The notes under the pieces are model-generated. The model made no database searches. It was given only the letters and a program-made list of their open reading frames with translations, and was not told the origin of the DNA. Both the position numbers and the translations under genes were made by a program. Shown here piece after piece: positions 8,817 to 18,015 of a DNA stretch of 32,381 bases (position 1 is the stretch's first letter; every line of letters begins with the position of its first letter). The stretch is taken from positions 1-32,381 of the forward strand of contig WELA01008151.1 of NCBI GenBank assembly GCA_009602735.1, written 5' to 3'. Origin of the DNA: Mesotaenium endlicherianum (lineage: Eukaryota > Streptophyta > Zygnematophyceae > Zygnematales > Mesotaeniaceae).

Positions 8817-11800
8817 GAGGATGCTAGAGATAGTGAGTCGTCACTAGCTGCCCTCGTAGCAGGTATTATGGGTCCTGCTGAACTGGATTCACTATGCATG
8901 CCTGACAACCAGATAAAGGAGACCATCAGCAATATAGACGTCCAGAGAGTGCACACTCTGGATGCTCTTGTTCCACCTGATGTCCAACATTTCTTTGCTA
9001 CGTCAGGAGAACAATGCGAAAGTCAGGAAAAGACAGTCCCCCCTATCCTACTGCATTGCATGATTGCAGGTAGGAAGGTGAGGGCATTTGTTGACGGAGG
9101 GGCGTCACATACTTTTATCCACAAGGACTTAGTTAAGCGGCTAAGGCTGCCTACTGTCACCCAAGGGAATAGAAAAATATTCCTTGGAGATGCCTCAAGT
9201 ATCCCGGGAGGAGTTATAACCAAGCCTATTGAGGTCCAGTTAGGTTCTGGCATTGCAGTTCTAACTGAAACGCTTACATTTGAGGTACTCAACACTGGCT
9301 TTTATGATCTCGTGCTAGGCAGGTCCTGGCTTAATAGACATCAAGCTGAAGTGTGTTGGAGCAGAGGTACAGTTAAAGTGAGAGGAGCCAGTGATGGGCA
9401 GACTGACTTGGCACCCACCAGTGCTCTTCCTCTTGTCCTGTGTGGATGGCAAATGAAGGAAAAGAAGAGGCTTCCAGAAGGATGCAAGTTGCTGAATGCA
9501 ATGGAGTTCGTCAAAAGCTGGAACCAGAAGGAAGACAGAATGTTCTGTCTGCTGCTAAGAGAGGTACCTCCTCAACCTGAAGAAGTGGTTGAGAAAAAGG
9601 TACACCCTCCGGAACACCCTACTGCTGCAAACATTGTTGCTCAGTACACGGATGTGTTTAATATGCCTCCAGGACTACCCCCTAAGCGGGAAGTAGATCA
9701 TAGGATTGATTTATTACCTGGTAGCCAGCCACCCTGGCAACGCACGTATGGCTTGTCTTATTTGGAGAGTGAGGAGTTGAAAACACAGATTGCAGAGCTG
9801 GAGGAAAATGGTTACATTTCTCCCAGTAAATCACCGTACGGCGCACCTATCCTATTTGTTAAGAAAAAGGATGGCAGTATGCGGATGTGTGTGGATTACA
9901 GAGCCCTGAACAGAATTACAGTAAAGAACAAGTATGCTTTACCCAGAATCGAGGACTTGCTTGATACCCTGTCTGGCGCTAAGGTGTTCAGTAAGATAGA
10001 TCTCAAGAGTGGTTATCATCAAATCAGAATTGCTGAGGGGGATGAACACAAGACTGCTTTCCGCACACGTTATGGACACTATGAGTTCAACGTGATGCCA
10101 TTTGGACTGACTAATGCTCCTGCTACCTTTATGGGTGCTATGAATGACATTTTCAGACCTTATTTGGATAAGTTTGTGCAAGTTTTCCTGGATGATATTT
10201 TAATTTTCTCTAAAGATGAAGCTCAGCACACTGAACACTTAAAGAAAGTGCTGGACACTCTGCGGAAAAATCACTTGTATGCTAAAATGAGCAAGTGTGA
10301 TTTCTTTAAGGAAAGTATTGAATTCTTAGGCCACGTTGTCAGTAAAGAGGGCATCAGTGTGGATCCTAAGAAAGTCCAGACCATAAGGGACTGGCCAGTA
10401 CCACAGTCTGTCTCTGAAGTTAGATCCTTCCTCGGGTTGGCTAACTACTATAGGAGATTTATTGAGAATTATTCCACAAAGGCCAGTAAACTGACTGACC
10501 TTACTAAGAAAGACATCGGGTATGTGTGGGGGGAAGAGCAGCAGGCTGCCTTCCAGACCCTTAAAGATGCCCTTTGTTCTGCCCCAGTGCTAGCCGTGTA
10601 TGACCCCAGCAAACCGGTGCAGGTGGTTACTGATGCCTCTGATTTTGCCATGGGTGCTATTTTGTTGCAGCCTGCTGACAAAACCACAAAGGATGGTAAG
10701 GTACGGCAGGAGTGGCATCCTGTGTTGTATGAGTCTATGAAATTTAATCCAGCGGAGATTAATTACTCAGTGCATGATAAAGAGCTGCTAGCTATCATTC
10801 ATGTACTCAAACAGTGGAGAGCATACTTACATGGTAAAGCTTTTAAGGTGATTACAGATCATCTAGCTCTGACCCACTTTCAGAAGAAGTCCAAGCTGTC
10901 GAGGAGGGAGAACCGCTGGAGCCAGATGCTGGAGCAGTTCCAAGTCCAGATCGACTACAAACCAGGGAAGTTGAATCCTGCTGATGCACTCTCTAGAAGA
11001 CCTGACTTGCAAGAAAGGAACTTTAGTCAGCATGCTGTAGATAAAGTCCTGTGTGCACTCACTTCACTAAAGGTGAAAAAGTCCTTCCTTGAACAACTTA
11101 GGAAAGCCTACCTTTCTGACCCAACATTTGAGCCCAGCCCCACTACTGGTATGTGTCGTGCTACCGCACTCGGGTATAAGCTCAAGGGAGGGGTCTGGGT
11201 GACTGAAACCACTTCAGGGAGGCTGAAGCTGGTCATTCCTAATAATTTGGAAATAAGGTCTCTCTTACTGAGTCAAGCTCATAACAGTCTCCTGGTTGGA
11301 CATTTGGGGCAGGCCAAAACTGTTGGCAAACTGGCAAAACATTATTATTGGGAGGGGTTACCTCGGGAGGTCTTGAAATATGTCAAGTCCTGTGACCAGT
11401 GTCAGAGAAATAAGTCTCGGCACACACCACCCGGAGGTCTCTTGCAACCGCTGCCCATCCCAGCTGGACGCTGGGAAACTATATCCATGGACTGGGTGGT
11501 CTCACTACCAAGAACTGCCAACGGGCATGATTCAATACTGGTAGTCGTGGATAAACTGACAAAAATGGTCATTTTTATCCCCACAACTGTCAAAGTAACT
11601 GGACTCCAAACAGCGAGACAGTTCTACAACCATGTAGTATGCCAACATGGGCTCCCTTCTAATATCACCTCAGACAGAGACTCAAAATTCACCTCTAAGT
11701 TCTGGAGAGCTTTAATGGGGTTAATGGGAGTCAAACAGATGCTCAACACAGCAAACCACCCTCAGACTGATGGGCAGACTGAAAGAAGTAAGCGAATTCT

Positions 11801-12473
11801 GCAGAAGGTGCTGAGAGCATATATTAGCCAAAAACAAGATAATTGGGATGACCTGTTGCCTCAAATTCAGTTTGCGGTCAACAGTGCGATGCACACGTCA
11901 ACGGGCAAGACTCCTTTTGAACTCAGCCTGGGTAGAGTCCCTAAGTCTCCTCTAGATGTGCTAGGGGAATCTTTAACTCACCCTGAAGGGATTGACAACC
12001 CGGTCTCCCTCCAGTTAACTCAGGAGTTTGCTGACACCCTGTCAGAAGTCCAACGAAACTTGCACACGGCCCAAGAAAACCAACAAAAATACGCTAATCA
12101 ACACCGTCGAGAACTGACATTTTCCAAGGGGGATTTAGTCAAACTGCATTCTCAGCACCTGTACCTCCCTGGTGTGGTCAAGAAAAAGCTTGGCCCTGTC
12201 TGGGTCGGTCCATATTCGGTGGTCCGTCGTGTCGGTCAGAATGCTTACAAACTGAACATGTCAGCTGAATACAAGGGTCACCCGGTCTTTAATGTCTCCT
12301 TCCTGGAACCGTACATCAAAGAGGATACACTGTTCACAGGTCGGTTACCTGTCCAACCGGGACCGGTCCCCGCTGTCTGGGATGGCGACCCTGAGGAATA
12401 TGAGGTCGATGAGATTTTAGACGCTCGCTCGGTTCGTCGATCGTCTAAATATGTCATGAGATACCTCATTTGA
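8781..12473 (+). CDS. pol: Pol polyprotein (element 2), truncated in the chromodomain
   Basis: Pol is probably made as a Gag-Pol fusion by -1 frameshifting; the frame is open from about 8752, and the first ATG is 8868. From that ATG: retropepsin VDGGASHTF (Asp at residue 76, nt 9093) ending with [13 protein letters not shown] with [44 protein letters not shown] and the FLDD active site; RNase H with [17 protein letters not shown] and TDHLALTHF; integrase with the zinc finger (GHLGQ and [10 protein letters not shown]), catalytic core SMDWVV, SDRDSKF and GQTER, and the GPY motif [12 protein letters not shown]; then the start of a chromodomain. A TGA at 12471-12473 replaces CGA of element 1 (a CpG-to-TpG change) and removes the WKGY part; the old stop is at 12582-12584. 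There are no other lesions. Confidence 0.9.
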   Translation, partial: RQQQSVIQSTDCEDARDSESSLAALVAGIMGPAELDSLCMPDNQIKETISNIDVQRVHTLDALVPPDVQHFFATSGEQCESQEKTVPPILLHCMIAGRKVRAFVDGGASHTFIHKDLVKRLRLPTVTQGNRKIFLGDASSIPGGVITKPIEVQLGSGIAVLTETLTFEVLNTGFYDLVLGRSWLNRHQAEVCWSRGTVKVRGASDGQTDLAPTSALPLVLCGWQMKEKKRLPEGCKLLNAMEFVKSWNQKEDRMFCLLLREVPPQPEEVVEKKVHPPEHPTAANIVAQYTDVFNMPPGLPPKREVDHRIDLLPGSQPPWQRTYGLSYLESEELKTQIAELEENGYISPSKSPYGAPILFVKKKDGSMRMCVDYRALNRITVKNKYALPRIEDLLDTLSGAKVFSKIDLKSGYHQIRIAEGDEHKTAFRTRYGHYEFNVMPFGLTNAPATFMGAMNDIFRPYLDKFVQVFLDDILIFSKDEAQHTEHLKKVLDTLRKNHLYAKMSKCDFFKESIEFLGHVVSKEGISVDPKKVQTIRDWPVPQSVSEVRSFLGLANYYRRFIENYSTKASKLTDLTKKDIGYVWGEEQQAAFQTLKDALCSAPVLAVYDPSKPVQVVTDASDFAMGAILLQPADKTTKDGKVRQEWHPVLYESMKFNPAEINYSVHDKELLAIIHVLKQWRAYLHGKAFKVITDHLALTHFQKKSKLSRRENRWSQMLEQFQVQIDYKPGKLNPADALSRRPDLQERNFSQHAVDKVLCALTSLKVKKSFLEQLRKAYLSDPTFEPSPTTGMCRATALGYKLKGGVWVTETTSGRLKLVIPNNLEIRSLLLSQAHNSLLVGHLGQAKTVGKLAKHYYWEGLPREVLKYVKSCDQCQRNKSRHTPPGGLLQPLPIPAGRWETISMDWVVSLPRTANGHDSILVVVDKLTKMVIFIPTTVKVTGLQTARQFYNHVVCQHGLPSNITSDRDSKFTSKFWRALMGLMGVKQMLNTANHPQTDGQTERSKRILQKVLRAYISQKQDNWDDLLPQIQFAVNSAMHTSTGKTPFELSLGRVPKSPLDVLGESLTHPEGIDNPVSLQLTQEFADTLSEVQRNLHTAQENQQKYANQHRRELTFSKGDLVKLHSQHLYLPGVVKKKLGPVWVGPYSVVRRVGQNAYKLNMSAEYKGHPVFNVSFLEPYIKEDTLFTGRLPVQPGPVPAVWDGDPEEYEVDEILDARSVRRSSKYVMRYLI

Positions 12474-13008
12474 TGGAAGGGTTACGATGCCTCTGGGGAC
12501 ACTTGGGAATTTAAGGACCACTTGACCAATGCCAAAGGGGCGTTGAAACGGCTCCACCTTTGGGCCGCTGGAATCCCTTCATAACTGTCATTTCAGTTGA
12601 CACGGGAAGGTGACAGGCGGTCCTGTCTCCATTTAAGTTGGAGGGGAAAATATATGACAGTTAGTGAGCAAGAGCGATAAAANATATATGACAGTTAGTG
12701 AGCAAGAGCGATAAAAGGACAGTTACGTGAATCCTAAGTGTCAGCATAGTGACAGAGGGGACAACCTGGCCCACATTAAGCACCTTGAGCTGAAGGAAAA
12801 TGGGCCTCGCACAACACTACATCACTTAACTCACCCTAAAACATCATCATACGTTTATGTTTAACGCATCGCAACTACGTCAACTTTTAGCAATCGTCCT
12901 GTAAGGTAAACAGCAGTGAATCCATTATACTAGTACTAACATACTTCCTGCAATCCCTATGACAAAGGTCCATATCCTACTAACTTGTGCCCTGGTTACA
13001 TGTGCAGG
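12474..13008 (+). other. Chromodomain remnant and pol-ORF3 intergenic region (element 2)
   Basis: 12474-12584 is the untranslated rest of the chromodomain. Then follow the PPT-like 13-mer TTAAGTTGGAGGG (12633-12645), a 33-bp direct duplication around N12683 (12650-12682 and 12684-12716) that is probably an unmerged contig overlap, about 130 bp absent from element 1, and the TACTAAC (12978-12984) ... AG (13006-13007) acceptor-like signal before ORF3. Confidence 0.7.
12978..13008 (+). promoter_or_regulatory. Putative 3' splice acceptor before ORF3 (element 2)
   Basis: Same layout as in element 1: branch-like TACTAAC, 24 nt to the AG, then ATG at 13009. The two copies are almost identical here, so conservation is not independent evidence. 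Confidence 0.45.
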
Positions 13009-14685
13009 ATGGCGCCCACCACACAAAAGGAGGACAGAAAGCGCAAGGCAGAAGAAGCCAGGAGGACAATGGAGCAATACCAGAAGGAGCTGGCGGCGAC
13101 GTCCCTCACCAGGAGAGAACAAGAAAGGGTCCGCAAACAACAAGAGGCGGCAGAAGAGGCACAGAGGAAGAAGGATCAGGAAGCGGAAAACCTCAGGAAA
13201 GCGGAGGAGGAGATACAGAAGAAACAACAAGAAGAAGCGGCAGCGGCAGAGGAGGAGAAAAGGAAAAAGATTGAAGCGGACAGACAGAAGAGCTTGGCCA
13301 CTTACAGGTATACTGTGGTGGGTGGCCAAAACTTCGATAACCTGAAGGAAGCATTGCTGGCAGCCCAGGAGATCAACAGGCTGGAACAGACAACACTGCT
13401 ACAGAAGGAAGGAGCTACAGCACTGGACAGGTACATCGAGACACACACCGGCGTGGTCCTTTACGAAGATTATGCTAAGATGGTGGGCTATACAGCAGAG
13501 CAGGCCCGGTATCTCGCAGATGATTCAGAGGACAAGCCGGTCCCCATACCGGGAATAGTGGGAGATCAGAGACTCATCCGGATGGTGAGCATGCGGCCCG
13601 ATAGCTTTAAGGATACGGTATTCTACCTCACACTCCTGCCAGCTTACAATGAAGTTGAGAGAAGGAGCTGGGAGTACTTGGCCAGGGAAGCAGGACAGCA
13701 GATGTTCTCTCCCCACTGGTTCCCGTGTAAACTGAGGAAGGCTGAGCACGGACCCCAGTACTACCAGCAGCCAACAGACTGGAGGTGGATGACCGTCACA
13801 AATAAGAAGCAGGAGTGTGACCGAGCCCAACCGGATGACTTCCACTATGGCCTAGACGGCTATCTCATCCTACCACCTCACATTGCCCCTTGGGACCCCA
13901 GGCTGAATGGATGCCTGAGCAATATGAATGCAGAGACCAAGGAACATAGGAGGAGGGGAAGAGACTACTTCTCTAAGGGAAAGCATGCCTTTGTCAAATG
14001 GGCAAAGAATGCAGGCCGGATAGATATCAGTAGGCTGAAGGCCAAGCAACCTCCAGCGCGCCCTAAGAAAGGGAGGTCGGTAGACTACTCCATGTCTACC
14101 AGGGAGCAGGACGACTTAGTGGACGAGACCCCTACTCTCTCCGAGGAGGAGGATGAGGAGGATGAGGAAGAAGAACAAGGCAGAGGAGAAGCATCAGCAG
14201 CAGGTACTCAGGATACCCAGGGGCGGGCAGGGGCGCCTCCTAATGAACCACGACCAGGTATTTGGAATGTGATCCCCGTTATGGCGACGACTGAACCCCG
14301 CGCTCGCTCCCCCAGCCCACCTGCCCAAGCAGGGGAAGAAGCTGATCTGACTGTACTGGGCAGCAGACACAGGCAGAAATCCCCAGAGGACAGGGGTGCC
14401 AGAAGAGGGACACGCGGGTGGGCCAGAGGTATGCCGGCCTCCCCCTCCGCTCAGGGGCATGTACCTCTAGCCAATGTATTTCAGCATCCTACTGGAATGC
14501 CTGTCTATGTGGGAATCAACACCCAAGTGGTTGAAGAGCAGGCCACCATCCTCCGTTCTCCTCGAGGGCCAACTTTAGAGCAAACAGGGTTCTTTAGAAG
14601 GCCAGCTGACAGACCTAGAGGGCTGTCCAGATCTAGGTCCAGATCTCCGTCTCCTGACCCTGAAGCCCCAGGAACAACCCCTTAA
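13009..14685 (+). CDS. ORF3, unknown 558-aa element protein (element 2)
   Basis: Same length and architecture as the copy at 4778: charged coiled coil, uncharacterised core, acidic run (SEEEDEEDEEEEQ), Pro/Arg/Ser-rich tail with RS repeats. The core of about 280 residues is identical to element 1 and I see only one or two base differences over about 830 nt. Substitutions are concentrated in a patch after the acidic run (about 14217-14300, with clustered changes in the GTQDTQ to RARSP interval). Both copies stay open although pol has degraded in both elements. That may mean useful coding capacity, or only recent copying. No homologue is known to me; an RNA- or protein-binding accessory role is conjecture. 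Confidence 0.75.
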   Translation: MAPTTQKEDRKRKAEEARRTMEQYQKELAATSLTRREQERVRKQQEAAEEAQRKKDQEAENLRKAEEEIQKKQQEEAAAAEEEKRKKIEADRQKSLATYRYTVVGGQNFDNLKEALLAAQEINRLEQTTLLQKEGATALDRYIETHTGVVLYEDYAKMVGYTAEQARYLADDSEDKPVPIPGIVGDQRLIRMVSMRPDSFKDTVFYLTLLPAYNEVERRSWEYLAREAGQQMFSPHWFPCKLRKAEHGPQYYQQPTDWRWMTVTNKKQECDRAQPDDFHYGLDGYLILPPHIAPWDPRLNGCLSNMNAETKEHRRRGRDYFSKGKHAFVKWAKNAGRIDISRLKAKQPPARPKKGRSVDYSMSTREQDDLVDETPTLSEEEDEEDEEEEQGRGEASAAGTQDTQGRAGAPPNEPRPGIWNVIPVMATTEPRARSPSPPAQAGEEADLTVLGSRHRQKSPEDRGARRGTRGWARGMPASPSAQGHVPLANVFQHPTGMPVYVGINTQVVEEQATILRSPRGPTLEQTGFFRRPADRPRGLSRSRSRSPSPDPEAPGTTP

Positions 14686-14783
14686 GGTGACACGCTGAAG
14701 AAACAATCAGTAAGGGAGGCTGGTCAGGTTCAGTTCCCTTATTCAAAATTTCTGCAGTTTAATGTTGTCGAGGCGACAACAAG

Positions 14784-14798
14784 TTAAGTTGGAGGGAT
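14784..14798 (+). promoter_or_regulatory. 3' polypurine tract of element 2
   Basis: TTAAGTTGGAGGG directly precedes the 3' LTR, as in element 1. Confidence 0.75.
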
Positions 14799-15522
14799 AG
14801 TAATGAATCAGTATATTAGTGGATATAATATTCATTTAAATCTAATAGTTAATTAAGTTCAGCCTGCTGAACTTTACTTAATAATTAGTCTGCTGGACTT
14901 TACATATTTATCAGTTTAATGACTCAGCCGGAAGCAGCAGGCTGAAGTTTATATAAGTCAGCTTGCTGACCCATTCTTGACAGCNTAGCCAGCTGACTTC
15001 TGTACTCGGTAGCAGCAAACTGCCTTGACATTCACCTAAGTACGATATGCTAGATGAATGGCCAGATGACATCCCTATGATGGATGGCGATTCGGGATGA
15101 TGGGAGATGGCGGTGGATTTGGTTAACCGAGGTCCTACCTACGTGGTTAACTCCCAGGTAGGCGGTGCCATCGCACTGACCGTTGAACAGTAAACTCATT
15201 CCATGTACATACGCTAGGCATTGCTCTCGAGTTCGGCATTCGGAAACGAGGCCAATTCTCTTGTACAGCTTACTGAGGGGATCTGAATCCAAGGCGAGAA
15301 GCCATTGATACGCACTGTCTTCTAACCTTGCTTATGTATGAGTTTACTGATTTGCATTATTGATGCTAGTTTACTCGCATTTGACTCACGAGTATTATTC
15401 ACTGCTAGTGTGTTGTCCTTTGCCGTTTAACCAGTTAACGAACATTACTATAAAGATTACTTGCTGATATAAAGATCTTTATTAATTTATTAATCGCTTA
15501 TTTGGTAAGACAATTCATTTCA
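14799..15522 (+). repeat. 3' LTR of element 2
   Basis: This LTR is about 724 bp. The first base is A instead of T (AGTAATGAAT), so the canonical TG end is damaged. It ends ATTCATTTCA. There is one N at 14985 next to a short extra TAGC. It differs from the LTR at 6568 by roughly 6-7% in the part compared, including several indels. Confidence 0.88.
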
Positions 15523-15617
15523 GTAACTGGGCTGTTTCCTCCTGCACAGTCTGAAACTGAATGGAGGCAGCCTTCTCCTGGGCAGCCTTCAAACTGACAG
15601 GTACATATACCGGCATC
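15523..15617 (-). other. 95-bp spacer between opposed LTRs, open on the minus strand
   Basis: The spacer is neither PBS nor gag. On the minus strand, directly after the end of the inverted LTR, it reads as an open 31-codon frame starting MPVYVPVSLKAAQEK and containing TVQEETAQL. ORF3 contains MPVYVGINTQ followed by VEEQA near its C-terminus, so this may be a diverged ORF3-tail fragment, but the similarity is short. Confidence 0.4.
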
Positions 15618-16332
15618 TGAAATGAATTGGCTTACCAAATAGACGATTAACAATTAATAGAGATCTTTATATCAGCAAGTAATCCTTATAGTTTTTTTCG
15701 TTAATTAAACACCAAAGGACAACACACTAGCAGCCGGCAATACTCGCAAGTCAAATGCAAGTGAACTAGCATCAATAATGCAATCAGTAAACTCACGCAT
15801 AAGCAAGGCTAGAAGACAGTGCATATCAATGACTTCTCGCCTTGAATCCAAATATCTCTCAGCAAGCAGTACAAGAGAGTTGGCCTCGTTTCCAAATGCC
15901 GAACTCGAGAGCAATACCCAGCATATGTACATGGAATGAGTTTACTGTTCAACGGCCAGTGCGATGGCACCGCCTACCCGGGACTTAACCGCGTTGGTAG
16001 GACCTCGGTTAACCAAATCCACCGCCATCTCCCATCATCCCGAATCGCCATCCATCCTAAGGATGTCCTTTGGCCATTTATCTAGCACACCACACTTAGA
16101 TGCATATCTAGGTAGTTCACTGCTACCGAGTACGGAAGTCAGCTGGCTGTCAAAGAATGTGTCAGCAAGCTGACCTAAGTTGACTTCAGCCTGCTGCTCT
16201 TGTCTGAGTCATTAAATTGATTATTTTATAAAATCCAGCAGATTGAATATAAAAAAAAGTTCAGCAGGCTGAACTTATTTAACTGTTATATTTAAATGAA
16301 TATTATATCAACCAATATACTGATTCATTACA
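15618..16332 (-). repeat. Inverted solo family-A LTR, diverged
   Basis: The 715-bp reverse complement of the family-A LTR starts TGAAATGAAT and ends ATTCATTACA. It carries many substitutions and is older than the LTRs at 6568 and 14799. No PBS is next to its 3' end (15617 side) and no PPT next to its 5' end (16333 side), and flanking 5-mers do not match, so it is solo or rearranged. Together with 14799-15522 it forms a large inverted repeat. Confidence 0.88.
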
Positions 16333-17289
16333 AAACGCCACAAACGTGCAAAGAGCACATAAAATGGTGAGTGCTGTGTTAGTTTCCAAGTTCTTAGAAG
16401 TCTCAATTGTTGAGTTGCGGATAGCAAGAGCACGATCAACAAGTAAAGCCCTCAGTGAAGAGCTGAGTGAGCCCAGCCAGCAGCAAAAATTGTTAGGCAC
16501 AATTTTGAGCGAAGAGCTCAAGCCAGACCAGGGCCCAGCATAGATGCTGTAGTTTTAAAGTTTTATAAGCTGTGACTTTGTGAAAGCTAAGCAGAAGCCC
16601 TAGTGGGCAATCTTCTCCAAAATTTGGTCTCGTGTGTTGATCTGCTTAGACGTGATTTATGCAAACTAGAATTTGTTCACTTATGTAACCTTCAACTTGG
16701 GCGAAAGCCTATATGGAAGTAAGACGCTTTTGTCCTTGTAAAGAAAAATAAAGGATATAGATTACTTAAGTCCTTAAGTAAGAACTAAGAAGAATCAACT
16801 TTGTGTGAAAACACTCAGTGCTGATCCCTCCCACTAAACGGTGCAAATGCAGGAAGATCAAAAATTGGTCAACGACAGCCGGTCTGCCACTGACACACGT
16901 GCGAAGGGCGATCGACCGGGTCAATTACCCACGTGCAGAGACGCATCGACCGGTCGACCATGGGCAGCCCACACGCGAGAAGGACCAGCGACACATCCAC
17001 CAGGTCAACAACACACGTGCTGGAAAGTCACACACATGTCCAGATCCCGACGCCATTAGGCACAACAACCTGCGTTTCGTGTCTATTCTATTGATGTCGC
17101 TATGTGCCTCGCTCATGTTTTTTTTTATTTTTTATTTTTTTTGTATGAGAACCTTGTGCATCTAAGACTCTATAGTCTCCAACAAGATCGTATTTCTTAC
17201 GCCTAAGTTTACGTATGGCGTGTTTTCCAATACTGTCCAACCTCTGGTATAGTTCCCTTGTGAAATGAATCTTGCTTATTCATGATTAA
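16333..17289. other. No recognisable gene
   Basis: A short plus-strand open frame (16364-16543) contains LSEEL twice but has no recognisable domain. There is an A-rich stretch with AATAAA near 16747 and a segment at 16880-17040 with several CACGTG/ACACGTG motifs, then T-rich tracts near 17118-17142. It could be a degraded transposon end; nothing firm supports that. Confidence 0.4.
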
Positions 17290-18003
17290 TGTTAGGTTAT
17301 GAAAGTGTAGTTTGTTTCTTTCTAGTATTTTATATGCATAGAGTGTAATTTTAGAAGAACTTTGGCCTTTATTTCAAGTCATTTGGACAAGTATTGAGAT
17401 AGTTATGAATTTTGGAAGTTTTTAGTGAGTTTTTAATGTCACAGATTCTATTTAGTGACAAGGACAGGTCCAGTGACGAAAATTTCGGTTGGAGTCCAGA
17501 AAGTAGGACATTGAAACATGAGGGTTCCAGAAAGTACGTACAATTACGTAGAGTGCCAAAGTGATCGTGGAATTTCTAGAAACTCCGTGAGGAGTTAGTG
17601 GATTGTGTAGTAGAATATTCTAGAGTGTGATTGTGTGCGTGTGAGTGTGCTAGCTTGTCCAACTAGGCAAGGTCAAGTACATGGAAGGAGCCATAGGAGA
17701 AGGTTCTGGAGGTACCTTGCTAGAGAGGACACTTAGAGTTAAAGGATAAATGGGAAGCACAAGGAAGTAGAGGGGGCTTAGTCTAGTCTAACCTTCTTAT
17801 CTTGTACACGACTTTTCTTAATAAAGTGAGTTCTTTTCCACTCCTCTCTCATGTAGCCCTCTAACTCTTGCAAGGGTGGCATACCACCAGGCCACTCCAC
17901 CTTGTGTATGCAACTAGGAAAGGTCCTCGTGCACGCTTCCACTCGCGGGTGAGGGTGCGTGAGTGTGTATGGGCGCACTCCCCGCACCCTTCCCCCTTTC
18001 ACA
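17290..18003 (+). repeat. 5' LTR of element B
   Basis: Begins TGTTAGG and probably ends at TTTCACA directly before the PBS. The last 12 bases (17992-18003) have no counterpart in the 3' copy. AATAAAG lies at 17820-17826. Confidence 0.8.
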
Positions 18004-18015
18004 TGGTATCGGAGC
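18004..18015 (+). promoter_or_regulatory. Primer-binding site of element B
   Basis: TGGTATCGGAGC is the same tRNA-iMet-like variant as in family A. Confidence 0.8.

Larger units (their letters stand above)
6568..15522 (+). mobile_element. Ty3/gypsy chromovirus family A, element 2 (near full length)
   Basis: The element is 8.96 kb with LTRs at 6568-7286 and 14799-15522, PBS, gag, pol in the -1 frame, ORF3 and PPT. The C-terminal chromodomain after the GPY motif of integrase places it among chromoviruses. Gag and ORF3 are intact. Pol is intact up to a stop in the chromodomain. No target-site duplication can be judged, because the left LTR borders element 1 and the right one borders a rearranged spacer. 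Confidence 0.9.

Noticed and set aside
9093-9101. Protease active site DGG instead of DSG/DTG as a novelty
   Set aside because: DGG variants are, as far as I know, common in plant Ty3 proteases, and both copies share it.
10187-10200. RT motif FLDD instead of YxDD as a defect
   Set aside because: F at the first position is frequent in Ty3/gypsy RTs; both catalytic Asp are present.
16364-16543. Short ORF with LSEEL repeats
   Set aside because: About 60 codons, no domain, no regulatory context; kept only in the region description.
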